Assembly: GCF_963966145.1 (NCBI RefSeq)
Contig: NC_091051.1
Location: 7,998,001 to 8,062,000, forward strand
Source: Tenebrio molitor
Lineage: Eukaryota > Arthropoda > Insecta > Coleoptera > Tenebrionidae
Length of the DNA: 64,000 bases
Direction of reading: 5' to 3'
The notes beneath the pieces were generated by a model. It worked only from the letters and a program-made list of their open reading frames with translations. It did not search any database and was not told the DNA's origin. Position numbers and translations under genes: made by a program. Positions 37,154-48,559 of the stretch are shown here, piece by piece. Positions within the stretch are counted from its first letter, which is position 1. The number at the start of each line of letters is the position of its first letter.

Positions 37154-38754
37154 TTAATTATTCTTATATATTTCTAAAATTCTGTCGGCCTCGTTAAATC
37201 CGGTTTCAATAGCTCCATGAACTGTAGCGTAGAATTTTGAATGTGTAGCTTCACCGGCAAACAACAAAACTGGTTTACCATCACTGTCACAAACAGGACG
37301 TTCCAAATCCTCACGCGAAACATTCCGCCTCTCAGCTTCCAAACTCTGATAAGCATAGGAACCATTAAAGTGGGGATTTGTCTTCCATTTCGACCTACAT
37401 TCACTCATATTTTATTCAAAAAACACCGAATGTCAAAACTACCTGAGCAAGCCGTTTGGGTACGTTACGTTGTACCTATGTCCGAGGAATTTTTTCAACA
37501 AAAATATGCATCCCTCTATTAAAATGTGATCGGCTAAATGTTCAACTTGCTCGACCATCTTACCAACATTCCACCCTAAAAGCACTGTTGGATGACTGTC
37601 TACCACATAGAAACCATAAATGTCTTCCAACCATGATTTTCCATGGTCAGAGGGTCCATATGGGAATTCTTTTAAGAGATTATTTCTATCAGTTTTGGTC
37701 CATAAAAAACTGAAACCTGCGACATCGTCAGGCCACCATTTAACTGGAAACTTTAAAAGAATTTTTGCCACAGTGCCCATGCCTATTAAGTTGATTGCAT
37801 CTTGTTTGAAAAGAGGTAGTTTCGGAGTGAAGAGGTGACCAAGGCTTTTCAAGACTCCTAGAGACACAGTTACAATCACGTGATCGGTCTGGTACCAGGA
37901 ACCATCAGAACAACCGACAATCACTCCGTCATCTCTGTCCCATTCAATTCTGTTAACTTCTTTGTTTAAAAGAATTTTGTCATCAATTGGTAACTGTTGC
38001 GCTGCATCTGGATTTTTTTTCTAAAAAGTAGGTACATTTAAATTTTCTTTCGGTTAAGATTTTACCAAACTACCATCAACACATGAAGAATTGTCAAGTA
38101 TCCCTTCTTTTTCCACTGCCAGTAGAGATATCCTTCACATTTTTTATACCGACGGTGACCCATCATTGATACTTCAAACCAAGTTTTAGCTGGAACAAGG
38201 TCTAGATAGGACTTGTGGAACCAATCTAGAAGCATCTCAGTCATGTTTGATCTATCTCTGTTCTCCGGAAACATATCACCAACTCGTTTTTTATATCTAA
38301 AATTGAACGATAACGCACTGTCTTTTCTACTTTCATTTTCACAAATTTACTCGTGGTTAAAATAATCTCCTAACGTGTCACCAACGTCTCCGGACGCTGT
38401 TCCGTTATAAAAAATGTCGTCAGCCAATTCAATCAAATCTTTCATGGAATTTTTGATAATCGTCCCATCCGAAATACAAAATGTATCATTGGTGTAATCG
38501 TGAAATGATTTTTCTAGAAGATTCAGATGCTTGACCATGTCAAACACAATATTTCCTTTTTCTCCATGACACCATTCAGCTCCTAAATCCACTAAACTAC
38601 CATCGAAACCTACTGAATGAATGCGACCGCCTATGCGATCTTCGGCTTCTAACATCAGCACATTGTCTATTCCTCCGGCCAAAAGTCGAGTTGCAGCAGC
38701 TATACCAGCTGCTCCTGCTCCAATTATTAGAACTCTCGATTTTCTCGTGGTCAT
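37154..38754 (-). CDS. Flavin-containing polyamine/spermine oxidase, 4 exons, 481 aa
   Basis: FAD-dependent amine oxidase; the family oxidises spermine or acetylated polyamines, releasing an aldehyde and H2O2. Exons (descending): 38754-38351, 38296-38074, 38020-37443, 37394-37154; 1446 nt in frame with GT-AG introns of 53-54 bp, 48 bp and 54 bp. Seen: dinucleotide fold VLIIGAGAAGIAAA at residues 8-21 with GxGxxG, then LEAEDRIGGRIHS; DLGAEWCHG, where His corresponds to the catalytic-site His of SMOX/PAOX; GMGTVAKILLKF, with the Lys found near flavin N5 in this family; the C-terminal FAD motif LFAGEATHSKFYATVHGA. No signal peptide, no membrane anchor and no SKL-type peroxisomal signal (ends YKNN), so probably cytosolic. 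SMOX versus PAOX substrate preference cannot be decided from sequence alone. It sits between the sulfatase homologue and the UGT array, same strand but clearly separate. Confidence 0.9.
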
Positions 38755-39104
38755 CTTGTTTAATGAAAACGATACAACTCAGCAGGTTTTCACAAACTAA
38801 ACAAAGTTAAATTGTCTAACTGTGGGTGACGTTTAAAATTAAAGATAAATAAAACAGTTGCAATAACGAACATTCAGTAATGGAAAGGAAGGTCATAAAA
38901 CATATCTATTTAGATATGCAATTCCACTGCAATTTGAAGCTTTATGCAGAAGCGTTATTTTATCATAAATTGTTAGTTCCCAAAAAGAAGTGTAATAAAG
39001 AGGGATTTGAATTAGACACACACTTAGGTATTTTTATTAAAAAAGAATAATCCAGTTTAGATGGAATTATATTTACATATACATAATACAATTCACAAAC
39101 ATTT
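38755..39104. other. Spacer between oxidase and UGT copy A
   Basis: Holds the oxidase 5' flank and the UGT 3' flank. A TTTTTATT near 39032 gives AATAAA for the UGT on the minus strand. Nothing else seen. Confidence 0.5.
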
Positions 39105-41222
39105 CTAGTGTTGTTTCAATTTTTCTCTACTAAAAGAATGGAAAAAATATAATGAAAAGATTTGGTACAGTAATGTGAGTAGTGTGACCATTATTAAAAT
39201 CAAAAATATAATTACATCCAATCCTGATGATTTATAAAAAGGCAAATCTCTTAGTGGAATATTCAAAAATTCAGCACCTTTGAAACGTATAACGTATTCA
39301 ATCCAAAATATTCCCCTCTGCAATGGTGTTTCAGCCCTAGCTTTAAAAATGTTTGAAATGTTCTTTGCATTTTCGGTGTACCTTCAAAAAATCATATTTT
39401 GGAAAAATGTTATTAATAGCTGAGTGTCACAAGTTCTTACTTATTGTTGTCAAAGACCTCTCTTATTTTACTTAGCACATATCCTGCAGTAATACGCTTG
39501 AAATCAATAGAAACACCTACACCTTTCTTGACAATAATTTTTGCATTGCTGTACTGATCCTCTATGAAAGGGATCAGAACCATGGGAACTCCATGACACA
39601 TACTTTCTTGTGTACTTAAAGCTCCACCATGTCCAATAAGCAGTTTCACGTTAGGGTGTCCTGTTAAATAGAGGCCATTAATAGTATATAACGGTATTAG
39701 GCCGATATGGGTTATGTAACAGACGAGGTTGAGATATTGTAAAATCGAGGCAGGCCGAGATTTTATAATCAACCGAGTCTGTTATATCCATATCGGCCTT
39801 ATGTTGTTTTATAGTTTTCTTTATATCAATAATACTTTACATTTAACGATGATTTATTTGTAAGACTGACTTTTCTCTTTACTTCAAAAATTAAATTTAG
39901 TTGTCATCTGTGCCGTAACCGTAGCAACGGTAGCAAAAATAACGGCCTCGGTCTGATAATTTTGAATAACGGCCTAGTCTGTTATGGGTATCATATCAAT
40001 CAAGCATTGAGTACTGATAAATCCTAATAACAGTATGGTATAAAGAAAAAGATATACTCGTATTTTTCATTTTGACAAACCTAGAATATCATTTTGGGGT
40101 ATCCATTTTTTGAGAATAACATTTTTCGGTAGATCATTAATTTCACCATCGTATTTCCAAATTACGATTTGCGAAAGATCTCGAAATGCTTTTGAAAGTG
40201 CATTTTGCATGTGCCCATTCAATTTTTCGGAGCGTATATTTGTACCTAATGAAAACAAAATAACTCCGTCCCTGGCTTCTTCAACCACTTGTTTCAAATC
40301 CTACAAGAATGATGGACTTACTTCAGATAAGATATTGGATTTTTTTGTATGCAGACCACCCACTGGTATAATGTTAGGGGGTAGCATATGTGAATAATCC
40401 AAGACCGGATCAGTATTGGCTAAAATCAACGAAATATGACGTTCCAAATTTTCCATTGGTGCTACACTTGGGCCAAACACTTTTACAGCTTCCTTGTACT
40501 CTTCTGGGTACTGTCTCTTGTATCTAAGAGCGACATCTGCGTAACTAAGCACAAAGTTCCAAACGCGTTCGATGAAACTCATTTCAGACGAGTATGGAAG
40601 ACAGTACCAAGGGATGCATACCGGAGACAGCTGTTTACCAAAGTTGTACGATACATAAGACGGCAGAAGAAATGGAGTAACTCCGAGAGTTGGAGGATAC
40701 TTAAATCGTTGGATGAGAGGATAAAAGCAGGCACCTGCAGTCACGTCTAATATAATGGCATCGAATTTGAAATCTGAAGGATAGTTCAACAATTCTCTTA
40801 AACCGTTCGATTTTAAACTAAAGGAGCACTGGCTGATGCACCAGTTTTCAAATTCGATCATCATCTTCAAAGCGCTGTAAGTGGCCATTTGATTCAAGTC
40901 AAAATCGGCATCCAATCCTTCGTATACTCCTTAAACATAATTATTGATGTTTGCAAAAATTTTGTACGTGAATAATTTAAATACCTTCTAACAAGATGTG
41001 CGAATAGTTGTGCGGTTTGGGCACGTCATCTTGATCTGGACCAATATGTGTGACGTTGTGGCCTCTGTTGGCAAGCTCAAAGGCTAAAGCTCGGTTCCAG
41101 ATGTGGTGGCTAGGACTAGCTACAGCTGCTACGTATAAAATGTTAAAACCACATACAGGAGTAAAATCTGAATGTAACAAAAATAGGATAAGAAGAAACT
41201 TGTACTTTACGAAACCGTGCAT
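39105..41222 (-). pseudogene. UDP-glycosyltransferase copy A, probably broken by a 29-bp intron deletion
   Basis: Five-exon UGT of the same build as the two neighbours. Exons (descending): 41222-40985, 40929-40322, 40300-40081, 39660-39441, 39381-39105; joined they give 520 codons. Coding changes against copy B are few and none is a stop. Intron 2, however, is only 21 bp (40301-40321): gtaagt at one end and ttgtag at the other remain, but the middle is gone. Copies B and C have 50 and 47 bp there. Unspliced, the frame runs GAA GTA AGT CCA TCA TTC TTG TAG and stops after about 288 aa, before the UDP-sugar domain. Intron 3 carries a 368-bp insertion (39678-40045) absent from B and C. Otherwise domains match: signal peptide, SPSHHIW, VKLLIGHGGALSTQE, C-terminal transmembrane helix, KLKQH tail. 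If the 21-bp intron is somehow removed the product would be intact. Confidence 0.8.
39678..40045. mobile_element. Insertion in intron 3 of UGT copy A
   Basis: Found by comparison: copies B and C have a short intron here, copy A has 368 extra bases between GAGGCCA and AAAAGATATACTCG. The insert contains a foldback (TATTAGGCCGATATGGGTTA plus TGTAACAGAC; inverted GTCTGTTATATCCATATCGG plus CC) and a second pair of CGGCCT...AGTCTGTTATGG words. Confidence 0.7.
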
Positions 41223-41550
41223 GATGTATAGATCAGATAAATTTAAATTAATTCAAAACTGTCGATTGAGTAAATGTAGCAGACAAGTAAAATGTTTGCA
41301 AAGAAATGCGCAAGTTGAAATATTGCCGCTTATTAAAATTTGTAGATAACATGTGAACCTAGTAAAGAAGTTTAATAGTTCTTTCATCAGGCAATGTTTA
41401 AATAGGAATGCACCACATTCAATAACAATAAGTTAAAAGGTTTTTTATTTATTTGCATGACTACGACTGAAAAATATTTGTGTACCTACTTAATTATCTT
41501 GTACAAGGACGCACTAATTATAGTTTTTAATAAAATCAAAAGCTCAATTA

Positions 41551-41672
41551 CTTCCAATAGATAGAAATCTTCTAGTGGAATATTTTAAATATTTAAAAGT
41601 TTAGCTTCTGCATGATGTACAGTATGTTCTCCCCAAAATTCTCCTCTTTCTAGAAGTAATTCAGTGAAACTG
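41551..41672 (-). pseudogene. Relic of UGT exon 5
   Basis: CTTCTAGTGGAATATTTTAA, then TTCTGCATGATGTACAGTAT, CCCCAAAATTCTCCTCTTTC and TCAGTGAAAC follow the order of the last UGT exon (CTTAGTGGAATATTC ... CCAAAATATTCCCCTCTG ... GGTGTTTCAGCC) at reduced identity. A sister relic at 53830-53965 shows the duplicated unit once included another UGT. Confidence 0.6.
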
Positions 41673-42006
41673 CCAGTTTCTATTTTACAATAATGTGCGC
41701 AACAATCTGCTATTGATCTATCATTGCATTTATTTCATCTATCCGAACGAATGTACATTTGTATTCACTGAAAAGAAAATGAATCCATTTTTTGTGCTTA
41801 CAGTCACTTGTTTCAAGTCCAGTAAATGATCTAAAAATTAAAAAAAAATATTTTGCGATGAACAGCAAATAGTTAAAATAACACTTCGGATCCTTCAACG
41901 TTTCAAGATCCAGTCAATCTTGGAACAAACGTCCATTTTCACTTTCCGAGAATAAAATCCTCTTTACTTTCAACTAGTAAAGTGGCAATCTCACTTCCCC
42001 GAAAAA

Positions 42007-43480
42007 TTGCCGGTAGCAATGGCCCCCATTAATTTCGGATGCGTAAACATCTGCGGCGTTTCCCGAGAATATCAAGCACTAAAAATTTTCATAGACCAGG
42101 ACAACATCTCGATCTTGGGAATCTCGGAAACCAAGATCCGGTTCGTCAAAATCCACAACTTTACCAGCTTCAAGAAGAAATTGACCACCCATCCCAGTAA
42201 CAGAGGTGTCGCGCTTATAGCGTCCGACATCATTCCATCACAACCTCACCAATTGCTCAATCATCTGGGCCACGAAGCCGTTCCCGCGAAAGTCCAAATC
42301 AACAACCAAATGACCCTCATCATTTCATACTACAACCCTCCATTAGAGTTGACTTCTTCGGAGCTGCTGAACAAGGTTGCCCTACAAAATCATGCAATCA
42401 TCCTCGGAGACTTCAACGCCCGACGCACATACTTCTGTGACTCCCACATCAATCAATTGTAGTCGACTTCATATCCTTCAGCCGTGTACCCTTCGCAACA
42501 CAGCGCCAACTTTCGTTAACCACCTCGGTTGTTCGATCGTCGATCACATAATGAACCTGCTCGTCAATTCTGACCCTCACATAGTCACCTCAGACCAACT
42601 GTCGCTAGTTAGAAATTTCCTGACTGGCGGCCCCCCAACTCTCCCGACATACATAACCATCACCGACTACAAGCAAGCCGACTGGAATAAATTCCAGGAC
42701 TAAAACCTGCCAGTCGTCGCCCCTTTGGAGAATCCTCCGGTGGTCGACCAGCAGTCTATCCCATTCACCGGAGTCGTTAAGAAGACAGTGGAAGCCTCCA
42801 TTCCGAGAAACTTTATCCCGAAGGACAGATGCCCCATTCCCGGCCATGATCCGAGATAAACGAAGAGTTTATCGAGAATTCGTGAGAACGTGAGATCCTA
42901 CACTAAAGACAATTCAACAAGTTAAATGCCCTAGTCTGGCGTGACCTTAACAAGTACCGAGTAGATCAGTAGGTCCATCCCTTGGCTACCACGACGGTAG
43001 GAGTTACTGGAACCGCTTCAACACCATCACCGGACAAATCTCACCGGCAGTACCGTCCGCAAAAATCCGACTCATCTGACCAACACCAGTTCCCTTCACG
43101 GGGTCTAGGACCAGGACCATAACCCAAGAAACACGGACTGTAGGACTTCCAGACCGAGACCCGCTCAAACCAGGACCCAGATCAAGTTCTCTTTTCCTTT
43201 TTTTTTTCAGGTACCACCACCCAGGAGGACGCATGAAGGAAGAACATGAAGATAACAAAGAAGAAAGAAAAACACATCCAAAACTTTAATTAATATTTTT
43301 ATTGTATTGTTAGTTATTTTTAAGATTAATAATGTAAAATAAAATATTTAGGTCCGAAGGCTGAAAAGGCCTTAAGCCTCAGCAGCCCACCAACAAATTC
43401 TCCAACCCACAAACAAGATGTACCTACCTAATTAAAATTTAATAAATGTTAATACCGTTATAACACATACTTTAGTATTT
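42007..43480 (+). mobile_element. Non-LTR retrotransposon remnant (endonuclease part plus 3' end)
   Basis: 42007-42462 encodes an APE-type endonuclease segment with ILGISETKIR, LIISYYNPPLE and AIILGDFNARR, then a frame shift and GCSIVDHIMN and SDQLSLVRNF (the D-H catalytic end). 42700-43100 continues as degenerate linker (GRSYWNRFNTITGQ); nearly all of the reverse transcriptase is deleted. The last 300 bp match 49450-49745. Most like the Jockey/R1-type clades; several stops, so dead. Confidence 0.8.
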
Positions 43481-43530
43481 TTTTTTTTTTAATCCAGTTC
43501 AGATAGAATTTGTTTATTACCATTGCACCA

Positions 43531-43781
43531 GTAATACTATTTATTCGGAATCGTATTGTAATATGCACATTCTTAACCTAATACGAGGGCGAAAAGTTAA
43601 CTATTCCTTTTTATCTTTACTTCCCTCTCTTGGTCAGTAATAGGCCACTTTCCGCCCTATTATAAGGTTTTTCCAGTGGCGTACTTACTGAAAGTCGAAA
43701 AACAGTAGAAATGAAACGGCATCAAATTTATTTGATGTTTATTTGCTAAAAATGTAATGATTCCGAATAAAATAGTATACA
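43531..43781. repeat. Inverted-repeat element downstream of UGT copy B
   Basis: GTAATACTATTTATTCGGAA plus TC at the left is inverted at the right as GATTCCGAATAAAATAGTATAC. No coding content. Confidence 0.55.
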
Positions 43782-43872
43782 AACCTCAGTGAGAATGTGT
43801 TTCATTCCTGTCTCGAGCATTAGTTCACCTCGGCTACGCCTTGGTAAATATACTGCAACAAAAATTTCATTT

Positions 43873-45654
43873 CTATTGTTGTTTCAATTTTTCTGTACCA
43901 AAACAATGGAACAAAAGGAATGAAAATATTTTGTACAGTAATGTGAGTAGTGTGACCATTATTACAATCAAAAATACGATTACATCCAATCCTGATGATT
44001 TATAAAAAGGCAAATCTCTTAGTGGAATATTCAAAAATTCAGCACCTTTGAAACGTATAACGTATTCAATCCAAAATATTCCCCTCTGCAATGGTGTTTC
44101 AGCCCTAGCTTTAAATATGTTTGAAATGTTCTTTGCATTTTCGGTGTACCTTAAAAGAATCATATTTTAGAAAAATTGTATTAACAGCTGAGTGTCGCAA
44201 AGTTCTTACTTGTTGTTGTTAAGGACCTCTCTTATTGTACTTAGCACATATTCTGCAGTAATACGCTTCAAATCAATAGAAACACCTACACCTTTCTTGA
44301 CAATAATTTTTGCGTTGCTATATTGATCGTCTAGGAAAGGAATAAGAACCATAGGAACTCCATGAAACATACCTTCTTGTGTACTTAAAGCTCCACCATG
44401 TCCAATAAACAGTTTCACGTTAGGGTGTCCTGTTAAATAGAGGCCAGTTAAAAGATATACTCGTATTTTTCATTTTGACAAACCTAGAATATCATTTTGG
44501 GGTATCCATTTTTTGAGAATTACATTTTTCGGTAGATCATTAATTTCACCGTCGTATTTCCAAATTACGATTTGCGAAAGGTCTTGAAATGCTTTTAAAA
44601 GTGCATTTTGCATGTGTCCATTCAATTTTTCGGAGCGTATATTTGTACCTAGTGAAAATAAAATAACTCCGTCGCTCGCTTCTTCAACCACTTGTTTCAA
44701 ATCCTACAAGAATGATGACACTTGAAATTAAAAAAATACTTAAATGGACTTACTTCAGATAAGATATTGGATTTTTTTGTGTGCAGCCCACCCACTGGTA
44801 TAATGTTAGGGGGTAGCATATGTGAATAATCCAACACCGGATCAGTATTGGCTAAAATCAACGAGATATGACGTTCCAAATTTTCCATTGGTGGTAGATT
44901 TGGGCCAAAAACTTTTACAGCTTCCTTGTACTCTTCTGGGTATTGTCTCTTGTATCTAAGAGCGACATCTGCGTAAGTGAGCACAAAGTTCCAAACGCGT
45001 TCGATGAAACTCATTTCAGACGAGTATGGAAGACAGTACCAAGGGATGTATACCGGAGACAGCTGTTTACCAAAGTTGTACGATACATAAGACGGCAGAA
45101 GAAATGGAGTGACTCCGACAGTTGGAGGATAGTTAAATCGTTGGATGAGAGGATAAAAGCAGGCACCTGCAGTCACGTCTAATATAATGGCATCGAATTT
45201 GAAATCTGAAGGATAGTTCAACAATTCTCTTAAACCGTTCGATTTTAAACTAAAGGAACACTGGCTGATGCACCAGTTTTCAAATTCGATCATCATCTTC
45301 AAAGCGCTGTAAGTGGCCATTTGATTCAAGTCAAAATCGGCATCCAATTCTTCGTATACTCCTTAAACGTAATTATTGATGTTTGCAAAAATTTTGTACG
45401 TGAATAATTTAAATACCTTCTAGCAAGATGTGCGAATAGTTGTGCGGTTTGGGCACGTCATCTTGATCTGGACCAATATGTGTGACGTTGTGGCCTCTGT
45501 TGGCAAGCTCAAAGGCTAAAGCTCGGTTCCAGATGTGGTGGCTAGGACTAGCTACAGCTGCTACGTATAAAATGTTAAAACCACATACAGGAGTAAAATC
45601 TGAAGGTAACAAAAACAGGATAAGGAGAAACTTGTACTTTACGAAACCGTGCAT
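43873..45654 (-). CDS. UDP-glycosyltransferase copy B, 5 exons, 520 aa, intact
   Basis: ER-membrane glycosyltransferase that moves a sugar from a UDP donor (usually UDP-glucose in insects) to small lipophilic acceptors. Exons (descending): 45654-45417 (238 nt), 45361-44754 (608), 44703-44484 (220), 44429-44210 (220), 44149-43873 (277); 1563 nt, all GT-AG. Seen: signal peptide 1-25; VASPSHHIWNRALAFEL with H39 as likely catalytic base; ILDVTAGACFYPL with the partner Asp; ILFSLGTNIRSEKL; WIPQNDILGHP; the UGT signature GHGGALSTQEGMFHGVP about residues 365-381, ending in PFLDDQ (donor-sugar contacts). The usual THGG is GHGG in all three copies. A hydrophobic helix (GLDVIVFLIVIMVTLLTLLY) precedes a short cytosolic tail ending KLKQQ, a KxKxx ER-retrieval signal. 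Very similar to copy A, less to copy C, so A and B are the younger duplicates. Confidence 0.92.
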
Positions 45655-46051
45655 GATGTATAGATCAGATAAATTTAAATTTATTTGAAAACTGTCGGCA
45701 ACGATTGAGTAAATGTAGCAGGCAATTAAAATGTTTGCAAAGAAATGCGCAAGTTGAAATATTGCCGCTTATTAAAATTTATAGATAACATGTGAACCTA
45801 GTAGAGTTTAATGGTCTTTTATCAGACAAGAAAAACTGAATGTACCACATGATTCCACATGCAATTAAAATATATTTATCTTCTTTGCGTTGCAAATGGG
45901 CTCGTCATTAGGTATATCGAAAACAGTTTAATAATGAATCATATTATTAAACTGTTTTTGGTAACTTTTAGCTTCTGTTATATTGGCAACATCAGCCGTT
46001 TGACGTCAGGCGTCAAGGTAACGAGTGAAGGTTCGAAGTAAATTTAGTAAA

Positions 46052-46229
46052 TATCGAGTGTTCATTTAAATTTCCGGCCAAAGTCGGCGTTGAGGAGTCG
46101 ATTGTGAACGCACCACTCGTGTAAAAACGTAAGCTTTAAACAGCTGATCCGTGATCCGTAATCCGTAGTGCGTTCACAATCGACTCTTTAACGCTAACTT
46201 TGACCGGAAATTTAAATGAACACCCGATA
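46052..46229. mobile_element. MITE, 'TATCGGGTGTTCATTTAAA' family, copy 3 (best preserved)
   Basis: TATCGAGTGTTCATTTAAAT plus TTCCGGCCAAAGTCGGCGTT and the inverse ending AAATTTAAATGAACACCCGATA; inner arm GAGTCGATTGTGAACGCAC. About 178 bp. Confidence 0.8.
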
Positions 46230-46352
46230 GTCCCGATATAACCTTACATTTTTGTGAAAAATGTCTGTTAACCCATGCCGAAAGTCCGTAGTATAATATA
46301 AAAACTTGAGCAGCTGTAATTTCAGGAATTAGTAAAGCAAAGTAGATAAAAT

Positions 46353-46482
46353 AGTATATTACACTCGTTTAATACGACGTATTATCACATTCGTTCCCTT
46401 AAAGCACTTCTCGCTACGCTCGTCGTGCTTTAAACACACTCATGTGATAATAAAGCGTCTTATTAAATTCGTATAATAATAC
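46353..46482. repeat. Palindromic element near UGT copy B
   Basis: GTATATTACACTCGTTTAAT plus ACGACGTATTATCACATTCG and inverted CATGTGATAATAAAGCGTCT plus TATTAAATTCGTATAATAATAC; AAAGCACTTCTCGCTACGCT plus CGTCGTGCTTT forms the centre. Confidence 0.6.
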
Positions 46483-46487
46483 TGGGT

Positions 46488-47006
46488 TCCCAAAATTCGC
46501 GGAACAGCTTAACAGTACGTTTTTAAGTAGTCAAAAATGTTCAAAAAAATCAATCTTCTTTTTTGTAGAAGATATGGACCTATTCGTTACACTAAATGTG
46601 GCAACATTTAAAAACTTTCTATGTATCCCATAGTCTGTAAATACATATTTCATTTATGTTGTATCCATGGCTATGAGAGAGAAAAATCAAAGCCATGTTG
46701 CCATACGTTATTTGAGGTAAAACGAACATAAAACTACTACTTGGAAATACTGGAAATAATGAAGAAAGTAACTGCAAACCTGATCACAATCGTTCAGAAT
46801 TATTATGTCACTGGCTAGTAAAAGACAAATTGTCAAAATCTTTTTTAATATTTGAAATAAACGAGATCAAAGTTGCACCTTTTGAGCCCCCATATCTTCA
46901 AATCTAATAGGTACAGATTTTTTTAAATTATTTTTCTCATTATCTTCTAACATGCGTTGGCATTGCCTCATTAAGTTGTTCTGCGAATTTTGGGGCACCC
47001 AGTATA
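46488..47006. mobile_element. TIR element, 'ATACTGGGTNCCCAAAATTCGC'
   Basis: Left end ATACTGGGTTCCCAAAATTC plus GCGGA, right end CTGCGAATTTTGGGGCACCC plus AGTAT. About 520 bp, no ORF recognised. Confidence 0.65.
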
Positions 47007-47099
47007 CTATATAGGTTTTTTGTTTGTTTACATGACTGCGACTGAAAAACTGTGTAATAAAATATAGATAATAACAGTATCTTCACATTCACATTTGCT

Positions 47100-47300
47100 A
47101 GGTTTTGGTACATGGACCAATGTAAGATATTAGTTCCCTATTATGTGACATTGTGACCCCAATTGGCAAACTCAAAGCCATAATCACATGATAATTGGGG
47201 CTAAGTACATTAGATACATACAGAATATGTCCATCACATACAGTAGTAAAATTTGATGATAGCAAAAATGGAATAGGAAAAGACGTATACTATGATGTTC
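47100..47300 (-). pseudogene. Relic of UGT exon 1
   Basis: TGGACCAATGTAAGATATTA, TTGTGACCCCAATTGGCAAA plus CTCAAAGCC, ATAATTGGGGCTAAGTACAT and ATACAGAATATGTCCATCAC plus ATACAGTAGTAAAATTTGAT line up in order with exon 1 of the intact copies (GGACCAATATGTGTGACG ... TGGCAAGCTCAAAGGC ... ACATACAGGAGTAAAATCTGA). Too diverged to code. Confidence 0.65.
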
Positions 47301-47644
47301 TTAATAAAAAATTTAAATTATTTGAAAAAAAAAAGAAATGAGCTAGTTGCGATAAAATTGGGTAAAGAAATGCGTACGTAAAGTAGATAACATATGTACA
47401 TAAATAAAAATTAAACAAAACTGCACATAATTAACTTTATTTTTACTAAACAACAACAGCTATTATCGAATAAGTTCACACAATCACCATGATAAGTAAA
47501 AATAAGTAAATGATCACAAATGTTTAATATAAAAAACCATAGAACTATTTTCTCTAATTGTATATTTATTTGATGATAACTAATTCAGTTATTAGAGCAA
47601 GAAATAAGGAGATATTTAGCAAACATTCATTCTTCACACTTCTT

Positions 47645-48080
47645 GTGGTCGTCAAATTCATGCTTTGACGTAATGGAAAATGCTTTATTGTAAAACGGTC
47701 GGAAATATCATAACCTATAACTTATTCAGAAAACTCCCGTGACATTAGCTGTCATTTGCTATTTTATATGTAAATTTTCTAGTTTATTTCATAAGTACTA
47801 ATCACCTAATATTTTAATTGGCTGTACATAGGATCTAATCCTATTACCGACCTAAATTTCAAAAGATTATCATTAATTATATGATTTTGAGAAACTCGAA
47901 ATGACAAAAATGCCGGGAGTTTGTTGACTTCATGTTGTATGACACTAATTGTCATTTTTTTCTCATTTTTTTTATACTTTGTTGACATGGACATAATCAG
48001 GCAGGGAAAATTATTTAATTTGTGACAATCTAACCAACTTTTGAAATGACATTGACGACCAGAATTTTTTGCTCGCGACA
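47645..48080. mobile_element. Inverted-repeat element, 'TCGCGAGCAA' family, copy 2, interrupted
   Basis: Inverted relative to 1997-2239. 47645-47730 and 47928-48080 match that copy (for example TTGTTGACATGGACATAATC plus AGGCAGGGAAAA and ending TTTTTGCTCGCGACAG), with about 200 bp of unrelated sequence between. Confidence 0.65.
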
Positions 48081-48559
48081 GTACTTATTTCCGTTTGTTT
48101 TTATTGTCATAATTGACAGCTGACATAAAATTCAAATGTAAACGTGTTGGTTTGGTAATCTTTTATTGACAATTTAATTCATACACTAACAATCCCATAA
48201 GCAGCGGTGTTTTTGTCATTATGACAGCGAAAAAAGTTTGCCCTAACTTTTTCAGCGACAAAACGGAACCTAACTTTTGAAAGCGTTTGATTCGAGTAGG
48301 TCTGCATCATAGTAATTTACGTATTAATTAAATTGTCTTAGCGAATTACACTCAAGCTTTTTTTGTGTATCGAAGTAAACTTGACATTTATAATTCGAGT
48401 TTTGTTGTCTGGCAATAAAACTCAAAAAACGTCCAGAAAAAATTACTCGTCCTACGGGCTCGTAATTTTTTCAGAGGCAGTTTTTTTCGTTAAATTGCCA
48501 GGTGACAAAATTCTCTTTTGAATTAAATGTCTTTTCCTCACTCTAACTTGTTTGTTTTT

